Positions 11,744 to 24,027 are shown, numbered from the stretch's first letter. The stretch is 64,000 nucleotides of DNA from Agroathelia rolfsii (GCA_018343915.1 JABRWF010000005.1:345001-409000), one strand, 5' to 3'. A program made the numbers and translations. The notes: generated from the sequence alone by a model not told the origin.

Positions 11744-12167
11744 ATGGCTGAGAAGCACGATGCCCCCACGTCCTCTTCCACAACTGACACTGGCTCTGGC
11801 ATCCGTGAGACTGGCAACGGCAATGGCCCAAAGGCAATCATCAAGAATGTCGACATGAGCGAGGAGATGCAACAAGAGAGCGTTGACATTGCCTCTGCCG
11901 CCCTCGAAAAGTATAATATCGAGAAGGATATTGCCGCCCAGATCAAGAAGGAATTCGATCGACGACATGGTCCTACATGGCATGTTGTCGTAGGGAAGAA
12001 CTTCGGCAGTTACGTGACCCACGGTGAGCCCTTTTTCATTTATTCTTCTTCATTGATGTCGTTCCTTTCCGTTCAACTGACCATGTGCTTGGCGAAATAA
12101 AACAGAGACGAAACACTTCATATATTTCTATGTTGGCTCGTTGGCCATACTGATCTGGAAGTCGTAA
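11744..12167 (+). CDS. dynein light chain, LC8/DYNLL type
   Basis: Two exons (11744-12023, 12106-12167) encode 113 residues. From residue 30 on it is nearly identical to animal LC8: [55 protein letters not shown] and [20 protein letters not shown]8 is a dimeric hub protein that binds short linear motifs. It serves as a light chain of cytoplasmic dynein and in nuclear pore and spindle-positioning complexes. The protein carries an extra Ser/Thr/Gly-rich N-terminal tail of about 30 residues compared with the 89-residue animal protein. The intron falls at the VTH/ETKHF junction. Identity is very secure. Confidence 0.96.
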
Positions 12168-12818
12168 ACCACGAGGGTACTACATGGCACCAAAGCTGCT
12201 GATACTCTCTCTATACACACACACATGAACTTTTTTTTCTCATCATCATTGTCTTTCTTATGGCCCAATAATACGTTACATTAACCTGTCAATCACCTTA
12301 CGATGCCTACGAACTTGTCTATGACGGCTTTCGCCTCTTCTTCCGCTGACACTGGGTTTTCAAGCCATGTTCTACTGTACTGCTAGACAGACTGTTGCGT
12401 TTGTTATATTCTATTTGCACCTGACTGGACTTGCACCTCTTTTCATCTCCAATTCTTGTCGCTCATCGATCATCGCTCAGTCGCGTCTGTTAGTTTGTCA
12501 TCAGATGATTGTTTTTTTTTTTTCTTCTTCTTTCTTTTCTTCCTCCTGTCTCTGTTTTGCGTAATCTATTGCAAGAAATCCCACCAATCAATAATACCCT
12601 TGACCGATTACAGAGCAGCCATTTCTCTTGATAATCGCCTGCCTCAACTGATGTCAACTCCAAGTAAGACAATGATTAGAACTAGAAGTGCAATTATAAA
12701 GAGAATAATATGATACTAGTATACTATATGTGCAAATTACAATTAAGGAGTACAATGATTCGACCAGCGTACAAGTGTTCGTGTCCGTTCATGTTCATAA
12801 TAGTCTCATACCAGTCAT
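12168..12818. other. convergent 3' intergenic region
   Basis: This lies between the 3' ends of the LC8 gene and the Axl2-like gene. It is T- and C-rich, with a T run near 12511-12520. No gene seen. It presumably holds both 3' UTRs. Confidence 0.6.
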
Positions 12819-15782
12819 TCACCGCTTTCCAACCACATCAACGACCGCAGTGCCCACACATTGTCCCGTCTTAGTGGCGTACACCCCAATCTCGAACTCT
12901 CCCAAGTCGCCAGGACCGGGAAGGCCAGAGAACTCGATCGCGTCCTGGAGCCTGGCCGTCTTCAGAACCTCGCCCTTGGGTTTGAAAAAGCCAGGAAGCT
13001 TCCCTCCGTTCACAAGGCGTATCTCCAGCGCGTTCGTGCTCGTAACCCCACCTACGCTCAAGAGAGGAACCTTGAACTTGAACCGTTCGCCCCTACGCAC
13101 GAGAATGCGCGAGACGGTAAGCTCTCCCGGGCTATCGTGGCCATGGTTCGACGTCTCGAGCGAGGAGAACGAAGACTTACTCCTGTACGACTTCGTCCCG
13201 TCGCTCGCGGGGCTGCTGGAAGACGCTCCCGGAGATGAGAAGGACGGCGACTTGGCCACTTCCTCATCCGCGATGGCTGCTAGACCAGAATCACTACCGA
13301 GAGCACGAACGTAGTGAGCACCCATGGTGAGCTCATCTGCGCTCTCGCGCACGCGACCTGCCTTCTGTGCGCCTCCCCCTCCGACGACGGTAGCTTTTTG
13401 GCTCGGAACACGCTGAGGGGCACCTGATGCACCATCAGCAGACGAAAGGGTCCTGACACGTGAAGCGCTCGTGAATGGCACAAGACGTGGGCGAGCCGTC
13501 GCAGCTCCCTCATGCTGATGGAGAAGTGAACTTGTGCTCCTCATGCTGCGGATACTGTGAACGCGATGGGCCACCTGAACGACGGCCTCCTTGGGCTCAA
13601 AAGAATCCTGAGACAGCGAATCGAACGAGTTGGAGCCGGGAAGACCGTACATCGCGTTCTCACCGCTGGGTACATCTCGAGCTGAGACCACGGCCACAGG
13701 GGGCTGGCGAGGAGGCATAAAATCAGCCCGTCGACGGGGAATAGAGCGGGTATCGGTGGTGCTTGAGGGAGAAGAAGCCGTCGCGATGCCCTCGAAGGAT
13801 ACAAAAGTAGCATCCGCAAAAAACTCGGGATTTCCGAGGTGGCCGTTGGCAATAGGTGTTCCGTCGATCGCGTCTGCACGAGAGGTTCGGGAAGTGACAG
13901 GTCCCGCTGGGATTGGCTTCCCTATGGCCGAGCGCCGAATCTTGGGGGACGGTTGACGATAGGTGTCACTGAAGTTACGTGCAGCCTCTCTGATCCTTCC
14001 AAGGAACTCGCCCTTCCTCATTACGTTCCGAGACGATTGACTCTGGAGCGTAGGGCCGAGTAAACCGTAGGAGCCCGTCACGGCCACCTTGGAAGATAGA
14101 CTGGTCCTTGAGATATCGGTGTGTACGTTTTTTGCACCAAGTTTTTCGGACCATGCGCGCGACAATGAACCGTTGGACCATCGCATCTCTCGATTTTCTA
14201 GATCCAGGCCATACCATTTCCTCTCCTTCTCCGACCAAGCCTTTTCCGCCGCTGCACCGGTCAATGCGTTATCGCCAACCCGGGCACATTTCCTGAACGC
14301 CGCGAGTATTATACCAAAGACAGCCAGTCCACCTATGACAAATAATGTGACGAAAATCGCCCGCTTGAGCCGTTCGTCGTAGATCCGACTTCCAAATTTT
14401 GTCCCACTCATTCCAGAGAAGTACATTTCTAAAGTCGTATGCGAAGTCGAATGTGTGTCAAAGGAGTAAGCGGTAAAGGTAACGGTGATATGTGGATTAG
14501 TTGAGGATACATCGACACCGGTCTCGGACAAGCTGGAAGGTATGGTGCCTGTGAGAGCGACGTTGCTTGGGTTGAAAGTCAAATACTGAGAAGCTTGCTG
14601 GGGATCGAATGCCGCCGTAAGATTGACACCGTCCGAGGTTTTATTCGCAAAGTAAGGCGACAAATCAAAATTGACACTGCTTTCGAATTCAACAGACTCC
14701 GCAGGGAGGGAAGGTGATGAAAAGAACGGCTGGACGATGGCTATGGTGACGTTTGTATGAAGCGTTTGATTGAAGTCGGCCGTAATTTGGACAGGAAGAG
14801 CACCAGTGCTTGACATGTCTGACGGAGGCTGTCCAGCAAGCGTCATGGTCGGCGCGTCGAATTTAAGCCAGCTACTATACTGGGAGACATCTATTTCAAG
14901 GGAGCTGATATTTTTGATGGTGATGCTGCGGTTATTATCAACCATTACTCCAGAGAAGTCATCGGGAGACGAGAGTGACAGGTTAAAGTAAGCCTCAGTA
15001 GTGACGTTGATCGTAGGCAACGAATTTTGTGCTAGCCAGAGTTCATGAGCTGAGACAATTAAATCGACAGGAACGGATTCAGCGGTATAGCCTTCTTGAT
15101 CAGAGACGTGAAGAGCCAAGTTGACGATTTGAGGAACAGAAGGCGTAACTCCGTCAAGCGTGTATTCATTCGTATCGAACTGCAACCAGTCAGGCAGTGC
15201 ACTTCCGTTGGCTAGCAAGGCGTCATAGAAAATATTGTTTTTAGATATGAAAGTGTTGTACAGTACTCCGATGCTGAACGACCATTCTGGAGGGATTCGA
15301 AGAGCTGGATTACCCGTTGCGAGAGCCGAACCCGGAGAGAGAAGAAAGACGGAAGACAGGGAAGGATTAGAGTCGTTGAACTGGCTTGCAATTGGCACAT
15401 TAAGAGTAGGAGGAGGGAAGTTGGTGACGCATAGAGTAAATGTAGAAGAGACAGCAGATGAGCCATCACTAGCAATGACCGTGATTTGCGGATTGCCAAT
15501 ATCTGAGTTCTCGGCTGTTCCCGAGAAGGTACGGGTTGAGTTATCAAAACTCAACCAAGGAGGAAGCGAGGCAGCCGAGTAATTTAACGAGGCCTCTTCG
15601 GGAGCTTGGAATGTATCAGATGCGAAGGCCCACGAGAATGATCCACCGACTCTGACAATGTCGGGTAGTTGGTTTGAAATGGTGTTTGAAATGGAAATGT
15701 CTGCATATACGGATGCGAAGAGAAAAAAGAGCGAATTAAAAGTGAAGAGAGGGTGCTGTAAGATGAATGAGGGGGCGCGCAT
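12819..15782 (-). CDS. Axl2-like transmembrane protein with cadherin-like repeats
   Basis: One uninterrupted frame of 987 residues, rare in this intron-rich window. A signal peptide (residues 1-27, ending ...FASVYA) precedes tandem dystroglycan-type cadherin-like (CADG) domains. Their marks are repeated LPxWLxFD/YLTFNP and LxGTxP motifs (LPPWLSFDNSTRTFSGTAE, LPDWLQFD, YSSWLKFD). One membrane helix lies near residue 480 (FVTLFVIGGLAVFGIILAAF). A long Ser/Arg-rich cytoplasmic tail follows and ends in a compact segment near the C-terminus. This is the architecture of fungal Axl2, a plasma-membrane landmark for axial budding/polarity and septin recruitment in yeast; its role in filamentous basidiomycetes is less clear. 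Many N-x-S/T sites fit a glycosylated ectodomain. Confidence 0.85.
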   Translation of the reverse strand: MRAPSFILQHPLFTFNSLFFLFASVYADISISNTISNQLPDIVRVGGSFSWAFASDTFQAPEEASLNYSAASLPPWLSFDNSTRTFSGTAENSDIGNPQITVIASDGSSAVSSTFTLCVTNFPPPTLNVPIASQFNDSNPSLSSVFLLSPGSALATGNPALRIPPEWSFSIGVLYNTFISKNNIFYDALLANGSALPDWLQFDTNEYTLDGVTPSVPQIVNLALHVSDQEGYTAESVPVDLIVSAHELWLAQNSLPTINVTTEAYFNLSLSSPDDFSGVMVDNNRSITIKNISSLEIDVSQYSSWLKFDAPTMTLAGQPPSDMSSTGALPVQITADFNQTLHTNVTIAIVQPFFSSPSLPAESVEFESSVNFDLSPYFANKTSDGVNLTAAFDPQQASQYLTFNPSNVALTGTIPSSLSETGVDVSSTNPHITVTFTAYSFDTHSTSHTTLEMYFSGMSGTKFGSRIYDERLKRAIFVTLFVIGGLAVFGIILAAFRKCARVGDNALTGAAAEKAWSEKERKWYGLDLENREMRWSNGSLSRAWSEKLGAKNVHTDISRTSLSSKVAVTGSYGLLGPTLQSQSSRNVMRKGEFLGRIREAARNFSDTYRQPSPKIRRSAIGKPIPAGPVTSRTSRADAIDGTPIANGHLGNPEFFADATFVSFEGIATASSPSSTTDTRSIPRRRADFMPPRQPPVAVVSARDVPSGENAMYGLPGSNSFDSLSQDSFEPKEAVVQVAHRVHSIRSMRSTSSLLHQHEGAATARPRLVPFTSASRVRTLSSADGASGAPQRVPSQKATVVGGGGAQKAGRVRESADELTMGAHYVRALGSDSGLAAIADEEVAKSPSFSSPGASSSSPASDGTKSYRSKSSFSSLETSNHGHDSPGELTVSRILVRRGERFKFKVPLLSVGGVTSTNALEIRLVNGGKLPGFFKPKGEVLKTARLQDAIEFSGLPGPGDLGEFEIGVYATKTGQCVGTAVVDVVGKR

Positions 15783-16298
15783 AGCAGTGATTAAAGGCGT
15801 CGCTGCGCCAGACCAATGAATCGTCCGGCGAGGCTAATGATTTCGCTGAGATGAAGGAGTGGAAGAGAAAGTTGAACGATGCTATCCTTTCAGTATGCCG
15901 TGTAGAGTGATCACGTGACCGCATACATTCTCACGCCACCACAGACCTTCCAACATTCGAGACGAAGCACACTAAGTATCAAACACCTTACGAGGAGCAG
16001 GGGTGGGTCTTATAAGCACTCGAATGCTCATTTTAGGTCTACAAAAGCCAATACTGTACAAATCGCTTACATTTTATTTTGTTCCCAATACCAAGGTACA
16101 GAGCTAGAAGGCGCATACAGGATAATCTCTAACAAGACCGAAAAAAAAGACTATATGACAACAAACACAGGAATCCAGTGAAGATAATTGGAACAGTACA
16201 CAGTCGTCGAGTAAGAGAGAAGAAAAAAGGAGGAATGATACAGTGGAGAGAAACGTTGGATAATGTAAGGGGAATAAGGAACAAAAAAGGAAAAGCAT

Positions 16299-19200
16299 CT
16301 AAGCGCCCTGGACGTAGGGACCCAGGCCAGCAGCTTGGATTTTAGCAGGGTCTTCTCTGCTCAGGACACTGATCAACTCGATCAGCTCCTTCCTCGTCTC
16401 CTCGGGGATCTGATCGCCAGCATTAGGGTCAAGTACGTGAGCAAACACGGCCAGCAGCTTGTCCATGTGAGGGTACAACGACTGGGGCGATGAGCGGAAG
16501 AGGTGGAAAAGGGCGCGGAAGACGGGCCGGTTCTCCAACAGGTCTGCTTTGAGCGGCAGAACCTCGATAAGGGCCGGCAACACCTGTTCGAGAGGAACTG
16601 ACTGCGTGTTTCGGAGAATGAGGCGAGCAACAGCACCAGCGGCATTATCGCGAGCGTTCAACTCCGCTGCAGACGCATCAGGTCTGATCAAGAAGAATGG
16701 CTGGAGAGCTTGAAGGAGATGAAGGTACTGGGGTGACAAATCTATAGTGGAGTTCTCAACCAGGAGTCCAGCGGCAAAGGCCGCGTTGCTCCTAACCTCT
16801 GGGTCTGGATCACTTAGAGCACGGTAGAAGAGCTCGAGGAGGGGCTCCGTTGACGGTGTAACTGCAGCCTTCATTCCAGCGATAACTTCAGCAAGGCATC
16901 CAATTGCGGATGATCGATCGCTGAGGGAACGATCCTTCCTCTATAGGGATAGTGCATCAATGGCGCGAACATGACAGAGATGATATGAAAGAAGACTTAC
17001 GTAGTATTTGGAAATCAGAGGGTAAAAGATACCAAATAGCTGAACGAAATCCGCGCCCATGACATTAGCCAACGAGGACACCAGATCTCCAGCCGAGGAG
17101 ATTAGAACAGAGTCGTATTCAGCAGCGTTTTCAGGAGCGTCATCGTCATTTTCGTCCTGATCAGGGTCTTGCTGGCAAAGCGACTTTTGCTCTAGAACCT
17201 GAACGGCAATTTTGTAGATTTCCTCGAGGCCTATTGTTATCCTAATTAATAATAACATCGTCGCAGGATGAGAAAGTCTACGTACGGCCGTCGATAAAAG
17301 CAGGACCGAGTTCATTGATCGTTTCGGCAAGTCCCGCGCAGAGACCTGCAACCACGCCCCTGATGGAACAGAACAGATCAGTGATCATTCAATGAACGAG
17401 GACAGGATAAAAAAGAGTGAATCAGATTTCAATTCGCGTTAGTCTCATTGCCATTTTTGGCATCGAAGTGAGCTGAGTTTACGAATTTCTCTCATCATTT
17501 GATGCGCAATGTCCAGCCATTGCGCTATGAAGAAATAATACTGTGGTGCACTTACTTATCGTCTTCGGTCTGGTACATTTCCATGAGTACCGGGAAAATG
17601 TGACCAATAAGCTCTTTGACCGTCGGCGCGAGTGGCGTGATCTATTAAATTCGAAATCAGACACCGAATCAAACCAAACAGGCACAGACGATGTACTGAG
17701 GAGACTCCCGGTTCCCAGTCTTCATGGTCGCTTAACTGGTAGAATGTTCTGATGGTCTCCAACAGGGAATCTGTCGCAGACTTGCGAATGCCCTCATAGT
17801 AGTGGGGGACCAACGCAACAAGCTCTAGAGTGCAGCTTTCGACGTATGGGAGGAAGAAGTTCTTGGTGGCGGCGAAGATGGTACCGATAGTATCAGCAGC
17901 GATCTCCTTCTCGACGGCGACAGCGCTGTTGACGTCGAGGAGTTTGTCGAGATCAAGATCCTCAATCTCGACTTGAGGGTTGCCATTCACATCAGTCTCT
18001 GCGGTAACAGTGATCGCATCCGAAGGAGATGAGCCAGAGGCGAAGGCTGCTGCTGCTGCGGGGTCTGAGACTAGAGAAATAAATAAGCAACAAGAAGGCT
18101 AAATGTGCATATGCCAACTAACTTGTAATGCCCTCATCTCCGTGCTCGTCTTGCTTCAAGCTGGTGATGATGTAGGGCACCACCACGGGCAAATACTGCG
18201 CAAACTCGTCCTCGAAAACACGGGCCATGACGCCGAAGAAGAGGAAGCTGCACTCCCTGAGCCTGGCGCTGCCGAGTTCAATACCCTCTACGGCTTGCTT
18301 CATCATGTCGGGGAAGTATGGCCTGAAGACCTCCTTGCCGACGGCGTCAGCAAAAGTCCCAACGGCATCCATAGCAAGACCACGAAGTTCGGTTTCCTCT
18401 CCCTCACCAGCCAAGACAAGGAAGTGCTGAAGCTTGTCCATAGTCGGCTGGAAATACGGCAGGAACTTCTCCTTGGAAGCATGAGCTGCACTTCCAATCG
18501 CACCAGTAACGACCGACTTGACGTTAATGGGCGCGCTCTGGAGGAGGCCGGTGAGGCGCTCCATGATAAGGGGAAGGTACTGATCGATGACGTCCGACAT
18601 GATCTCAAGTAATGCATCGAGCGCGGTACAAGCAGCGCGCTGAGTTGCTGGGTCATCAACGAGAGTCATGAGTGCCTAAAATTTCGCATATACGTTACTA
18701 TCCGACATACGGGAACAATTAGAATACTTACAGGAAGAAGCACAGCGTGACGTTCGGCGCATTGCTCCTCAAGCCATTCGCACAAGCAACTAACACCGAC
18801 GCATGTCGCCTTCCTGACGGATGCATTTGGATCACGAAGACCTGCCTCGATAACGGGCCATACTTCGCTCATCAAGGGCGTCATATATTCGCTGCAGCCT
18901 TCAACCGCAATACCAAGAGCAAGCATTGCACCACGGCGTTGATTGGCATCAGGAGATGAGAAGTATTGCCTAATGAGGTCGCGAAGGGCAGGGAAGACCT
19001 GGTTCGGTGGCAGCTGTGTTGACAAGCTATCGATGATCCTCAAGGCGGATCGTGAAGGGGCATCATCATCAGCATCCTCAGGCTCTTCCTCTGATGCGAT
19101 AGGCATGAGTCCGTTCAAGATCGCCCCAGCAAGGTTATTGCTTTGGATCTTGGATTTCTTGTACTGGACCGTCCAATTCAGGGCATTCAATGAGAGTACA

Positions 19201-20285
19201 CGGAGCTCTGGGGCGTATTCACGGTTGGCACCACAGGTCAGCAAAAACTCGGCGAGCTGGGGTATGTGTTTGCCCAGGACGGGGACCTCAAGGATAAGCA
19301 GAGTTTCGATAACATCGAATAGCTGACGAGCACCGGTTTCGTCTCCTGATTCAATAGCTTGCCCAATAACTTGGATAAGGTTAGGAAGGAGGGAGCGGAA
19401 TGAGGCAATGTGTTGTTTGTCGTCAACATCCATGTACTGAGCTACGGTGCCCATAGACTTGACCGTGGTGATACGGACTTCAAGACTTTCAGGGTCATTG
19501 ATCAATTGTGAAAAGAGGACAAATAGATCGTTGAGTTGAGTGGAGAATCCCTCGATCGAGTTTTCCAGGATAGTATACAGCATGAAGGATCCCACCGCAC
19601 GGTGAGAAACGACCTGCGATTGACATGCCTGCAGTACAAATGGGAATAGGCTCGGCCATGTGTTAAGAGGAAGTTCAATGCCTGCGATCTCTCCGACTAC
19701 GCGAGCAGCAGAGTGTCTGACGAGAGTACTATGGACAGTGGATCAGATCGCGTTTGGTGTAGGGAAAAAAGGTAATAAACGCACTTTGATTCGTTCAAGA
19801 TTAGTTCAGGAAGCTTCTCCTTGATCTGCTCTCGTTCGTTCTGTGAAACCTGAGTCCACAGATCGCCACTAGCCGAGGCTATCCGTTTTCGCAGTTCAAC
19901 GGCGGCCAGTTGTCTTACCTAACAGATGATGATAATTTAGTTCAGCGGTCATAGGCGAATGTTTACTGTCGATCGAACTCACCGAGATCTCTGGCGAACT
20001 GCTGAGAACAGCCGCTAACGCCGGGATACATGCCGGTTTTTTGTAGTATTGAGTGTTTAATTCTGCAGTAGCCTGAGAAGTCAGATGACGAGTATTTTAG
20101 CATTCCAGATGAGTAGATTATGATCATGTCCTCTTACGCTCTTAATCAGGTTTGTGTCGTTAGCAGTCGATTGGACCAGGAGGTTGTGTAGGCCCTGGAT
20201 AAAATTTGGCTAGATGTGATGATGAGACTTGAAACCAACATGATAGACGGATCGGGATAGATAAAAGGCTTACATCGGCGCTCAT
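16299..20285 (-). CDS. KAP123: importin subunit beta-4 / Kap123-type karyopherin
   Basis: Eleven exons reconstruct to about 1087 residues (yeast Kap123 is about 1113): 20285-20274, 20209-20138, 20072-19983, 19918-19785, 19728-18732, 18675-18123, 18070-about 17697, 17641-17556, 17359-17286, 17230-17001, 16940-16299. It is built of HEAT repeats. An importin-beta N-terminal segment (VRQLAAVELRKRI) precedes SQVVSHRAVGSFMLY, an acidic loop EEEPEDADDD and further HEAT repeats to the C-terminus. Kap123/IPO4 carries ribosomal proteins and histones H3/H4 into the nucleus in a Ran-GTP-dependent way. The donor of the seventh exon is ambiguous (GTACAT at 17696 or GTCTCC at 17705; both keep frame). The first exon is only 12 nt (MSAD). 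Confidence 0.92.
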
Positions 20286-21420
20286 AACTACAGATTAGAC
20301 GAATATGAAGATAGAGAATAAGAAGAAAAGTAGAGAAGAGAGAGGGAGAGTGCAAAGAGAGATGATGGTCTGGTAGCCCAGGATGCGTCGAAAGACTCAA
20401 AATTTTGTCGGAGTTTGAAACTCAGCGGACATTGATCCGAACTGGTTCAGTTTGTTCACCGCCGCCCACGCCCACGCCCATGTTCCATGTGTCGAACAAA
20501 GCTTAGCCAAATAAAAAAAATAAAAATCCCGCAATCATGATTATGATATAACCTCCATATAAAAAAAGTCAAGGAAGAGGTGAAAGCACAAAAAAAGAAT
20601 ATCCTGTGCATATGAACAGCACGACCCAACGTGGCCACAGAATAGACTGCGCCTCGAACACTCGCTTATGTATGCTGTGGCACGCACATCCGAGGATGTC
20701 AGTGTAGACTGCCAACAACACTCACTCTCGCAAAATTTCTCTGTTACTTTACTATTTACATTCGCCTTTCGAGGTCAACCTTTCAGAGTTTGTATTGAGG
20801 CACTGCATCTACCATCACCACGATGAATCAAAGCCAGCGCTGTCGTCTCTTGCCTAACCTGTGTCTCCACTGGTACCGTGATCCAACACGCGTTGGCCGC
20901 ACTCCTTTGCTCCTCCTGGATGTGTTGGCTCTCAGTGATCTTCCCTACTCATTTACACACACACCAAGCCCGCATCTTACAGTATCCAGGACAACGACAG
21001 GGTCTTCTCCAGATGAACCAAATTCGTATGCCTGGATCCAAGCTCTCATGCATGATGAGGTCATCAATGAATGGTCCATCTTGTACGTACTGTTGCCCGC
21101 AGCTTGCATCGTGGCCCGCTTCGCCTGGCCGAATAGCTTTTATTGGAAGTAATGATCACATCTCCCCTGTGCTCTCGGGCGCTCCGATATTTCCTGTGCT
21201 GTCAAACAATCCACCAGTGCGGCGTATAAATTGGACCGCTCTCTTTCTTCCCCCGTCTGACTCGCTGGCCTTGTGTACTAAGCCTCGCCACCCCGTGTAT
21301 CTTTGCGTTGCAAATTAAAAGACCACTCTAGCATAGTATATAATCTGCTCCCAGAGCTCGACTATTTTGACGCTCGACCTTGTACTTCACCCACTATCGT
21401 CATCCATTCTATACTGCGCA
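20286..21420. other. divergent intergenic region
   Basis: Shared upstream region of the importin gene (-) and the two-exon gene at 21421 (+). The plus strand has a 109-codon open frame at 20823-21152 without motifs, which I do not call a gene. A TATA-like TATATAA at 21337-21343 lies 78 bp before the ATG at 21421. Confidence 0.5.
21337..21343 (+). promoter_or_regulatory. TATA-like box of the two-exon gene
   Basis: TATATAA, 78 bp before the ATG at 21421. It strengthens the choice of that start over the in-frame ATG at 21595. Confidence 0.45.
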
Positions 21421-22134
21421 ATGTTCTCCCTCGATATGTTCCGCGCTCCTACGACTCCGCCTCCCAGGCCACGTAAAATGAATATTTCCTCGCCTCTTCC
21501 ATTCCAGCCAAGAGCCATCGCACCACCGTAAGTCATCCTTTACATTTGCGACGCCACATAAATCCTTATCGTTTCCAAAAGCCCTCCACACCAAATGGCA
21601 GCAGCAGCAGAATCGAGCCCAGCTCTGAGCGGCCCTAGCGAAGCGCAGTTGTACGCTTATGCGGTCATGCACGATTTAGCGCCCACCGTAACCCCGTCGC
21701 GTACAGAACGCGCGCATTATCGACAAATATCAGACACCAAAGATTTAGGCAGCAAAACGATCACATGGTCACCTCATCGTATCTGCCAACGGCGGCGCAC
21801 AACTTCGTCCTCGACATGGTCCTCGAGTACGACGTTGTCGTGCCCCGACCATCATGACTATCAACAAGTACACGTACACGTACATAATGTGTCACAACCC
21901 TGCTTGACACCCACTCGATCTGCCGACCCGGCCGCCACGAACACCACGCAGCACACCCCTTCGCCGTCTTCTCTGCCAAGGGCGCCACAACGGCATGGAT
22001 TTACCTCGTCTTCCGTTCCCATCGGCCGTCATTTCATGCTGGCGTGGAAAAAGGTGACTAATGCCGTACGCACACCACCAAGGCACTCTTTCGTCCCTGC
22101 AGGTTTTGAGCTCGTGTTGCCCCGCGAGATTTAA
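21421..22134 (+). CDS. unrecognised two-exon protein
   Basis: Exon 1 (21421-21527) joins exon 2 (21582-22134) across a 53-nt GTAAGT...AAAAG intron in correct frame, giving about 219 residues. The N-terminus is Pro-rich (RAPTTPPPRP). Residues 37-90 include a short region with QLYAYAVMHDLAP. The middle is Ser/Thr/His-rich and probably disordered. The C-terminus is more ordered (HFMLAWKKVTNAV...HSFVPAGFELVLPREI). There is no signal peptide or membrane helix. I do not recognise the family; it may be lineage-specific. Support comes from the clean intron, a TATA box 78 bp upstream and the long open second exon. The acceptor AAAAG is weak. Confidence 0.55.
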
Positions 22135-22926
22135 TTCAAATGCGCTGATATTCTACTCAACAATTTCCCTTCTCACTTTCAATTATTGTATTCGGCATGA
22201 ATCACATGCATGTGTATGATTGTAGCTTTTTCTTCTTCTCTTCTTACGTGATTGCCATGAGCTTTACGAAACTTACGCTTCTGTATGCTGTATAGTTGCT
22301 CTGTGTATTAGTATTACTCTCAAATTCTGCCACCATCATCATGTACTACCATTCCCATCATCCTTTTCTTTACGGATCACATTCTTCATTTGTTCTAGAT
22401 AGCATATTATTATTATTTTCCTGCATTTTTCCTACCACAATTACTTCATTAACATCGATGTTCTGTATTGCTTTCGTGAACGCCTATGTTTTTCCGAAAT
22501 AATATGAACATTATTTGCTTATCATGAATACCTGCCGTACTCATCGCCCATCGATCATGACATGACATTTGATCTATAATGATAGTCTAGTAGGGGGTCT
22601 TGTGACTGGAGAAGGGTTCACTGTAACAATAATGATCATTAGGTAACTGATAACCCAAATTATAACTGTGATTCTACAGTTCTATACAATATGGTGTCGC
22701 GAATAAGATCCAAAGCAATGGTGACTCTCCAAAGTCCGCTGATAGAAAAACAAGAGAAGGAAGTCCAAAGAAGGTTAAATTTATCTAGCTGTGAAGAAAA
22801 TCGAGACTGGCCCCGCCCACCACCACTTCACCACCTTGGGCCTATAGTTTCTCCACTAGGAAGGCACAAAAATAAAGAGAAATATGATGGTGCTAAAGCG
22901 AACATGCGTGGATTGATAACTGTCAA
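22135..22926. other. convergent 3' intergenic region
   Basis: AT-rich sequence between two gene 3' ends. Open frames here (such as 22296-22502) lack motifs. No gene or RNA recognised. Confidence 0.55.
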
Positions 22927-24027
22927 TCATGAATATGGGCACTCAACCGTGATGCTCCTGATGACAGCCTTGCTGGTGGCTGGTGCGTGCGCCCAGTTGA
23001 CAGGCCCCTTGGCCCATTGAGCCGTCCCTTGGGGGCTACTGCCATCCCAAATTCCCAGCTGGATGCGTGCAGGATGCGAAGGGTAGTTTTTAATACCGTC
23101 CTTGATCGTTTGCTCTGAAAGGAGTACACGGTATATTGTTCATTAGCCCACCATGCAATGATCATGATGTGGTTCCCCACCCAAGATTTACGCCGCCGGA
23201 CGTGCTGCAAGTCATAAACCGACAGCGTCGCAGTGCGGTAGCACTAAATGGAGTGGAGAAGGGGGCAGGCAAGCTAAGAGAAACCCACCTGACGTGAGGC
23301 TGCGTGTAAGTGCGCCATCCACACTCCATGAGATCCTCTCCTCGTTCCAGTCAATTGTGTAGGTGTGGAAGGCCTCCACATTAGATGATTTAGGGAGGTT
23401 CTCTATTTCACCGAAAACACCCCAGAGAGGTTGAGCGCCGGCTTTGGAGGGGCCGTACACGTTGGTCTGCCAATGATCGGGATCACCGCCGAGGAGCTCG
23501 ATGTCGATTTCGTCGTGCGTATCAGCTGTAGACACAGATCGCATCAGCGAGGGTGTTCATAGAGCATAGTAATATGAGTTTACCAATAAGAATAGCAGCA
23601 GTAACGAAGCCAGGGACCAGTGGGGCCGAGACCTCGAACGAGACCTTGCCGTAACTGCATATAAATCGATGTCAGTATAAGATCTTAATTGGATATTAAA
23701 TCATACGCGATGTATTTACAAGACAGTGAAAGTTGAATTGATAGTAGCGCCATCAGCAACGGCGCTATTCACTCCATCTTTCTCGATAACGTCACCGTTG
23801 GGTTTACGGATCAAAAGTTCCAATCCACTCCCCGTTGCAGAGTAATCGTTCTCGGGACTCAAGGCGACAAAAGGTTCATTGCCGGAGGTAAGATGCCATG
23901 GACGAATAGAAGTGGATGAAAAGTTGGTGGAGAAGGGTTCACATTGCGCATTGGAACGAGTGACTGGAATACGTGTCGCACTGACGACGTAGGCAGTTAG
24001 AATGATAGGAAGAAATAGAAAAATCAT
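22927..24027 (-). CDS. secreted glycoside hydrolase family 16 (CRH/glucanase-like)
   Basis: Four exons (24027-23720, 23654-23584, 23525-23289, 23114-22927) join in frame to 267 residues. A signal peptide (MIFLFLPIILTAYVVSA) leads into a GH16 beta-jelly-roll. Landmarks are YGKVSFEVSAPLVPGFVTA and the catalytic DEIDIELLG, whose first Glu is the nucleophile and second Glu the acid/base. Further marks are TNVYG, FHTYTIDW, ISWSVDG and near the end PARIQLGIWDGSSPQGTAQW and WAHAP. GH16 enzymes of this type cut or transglycosylate beta-glucan/chitin in fungal walls. There is no C-terminal GPI-anchor helix or carbohydrate-binding module, so it is probably freely secreted or wall-associated. The last intron is unusually long for this window (174 nt). 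Confidence 0.88.

Noticed and set aside
12730..13314. 194-codon plus-strand frame and several others opposite the Axl2-like gene
   Set aside because: They are antisense shadows of a long, clearly coding minus-strand frame and show no motifs.
20823..21152. 109-codon plus-strand frame before the two-exon gene
   Set aside because: No motif, a second overlapping frame is equally long, and no join to the downstream gene improves either. It may be a leader region.
22691..23020. 109-codon plus-strand frame
   Set aside because: Overlaps the last exon of the GH16 gene antisense; composition is not coding-like.
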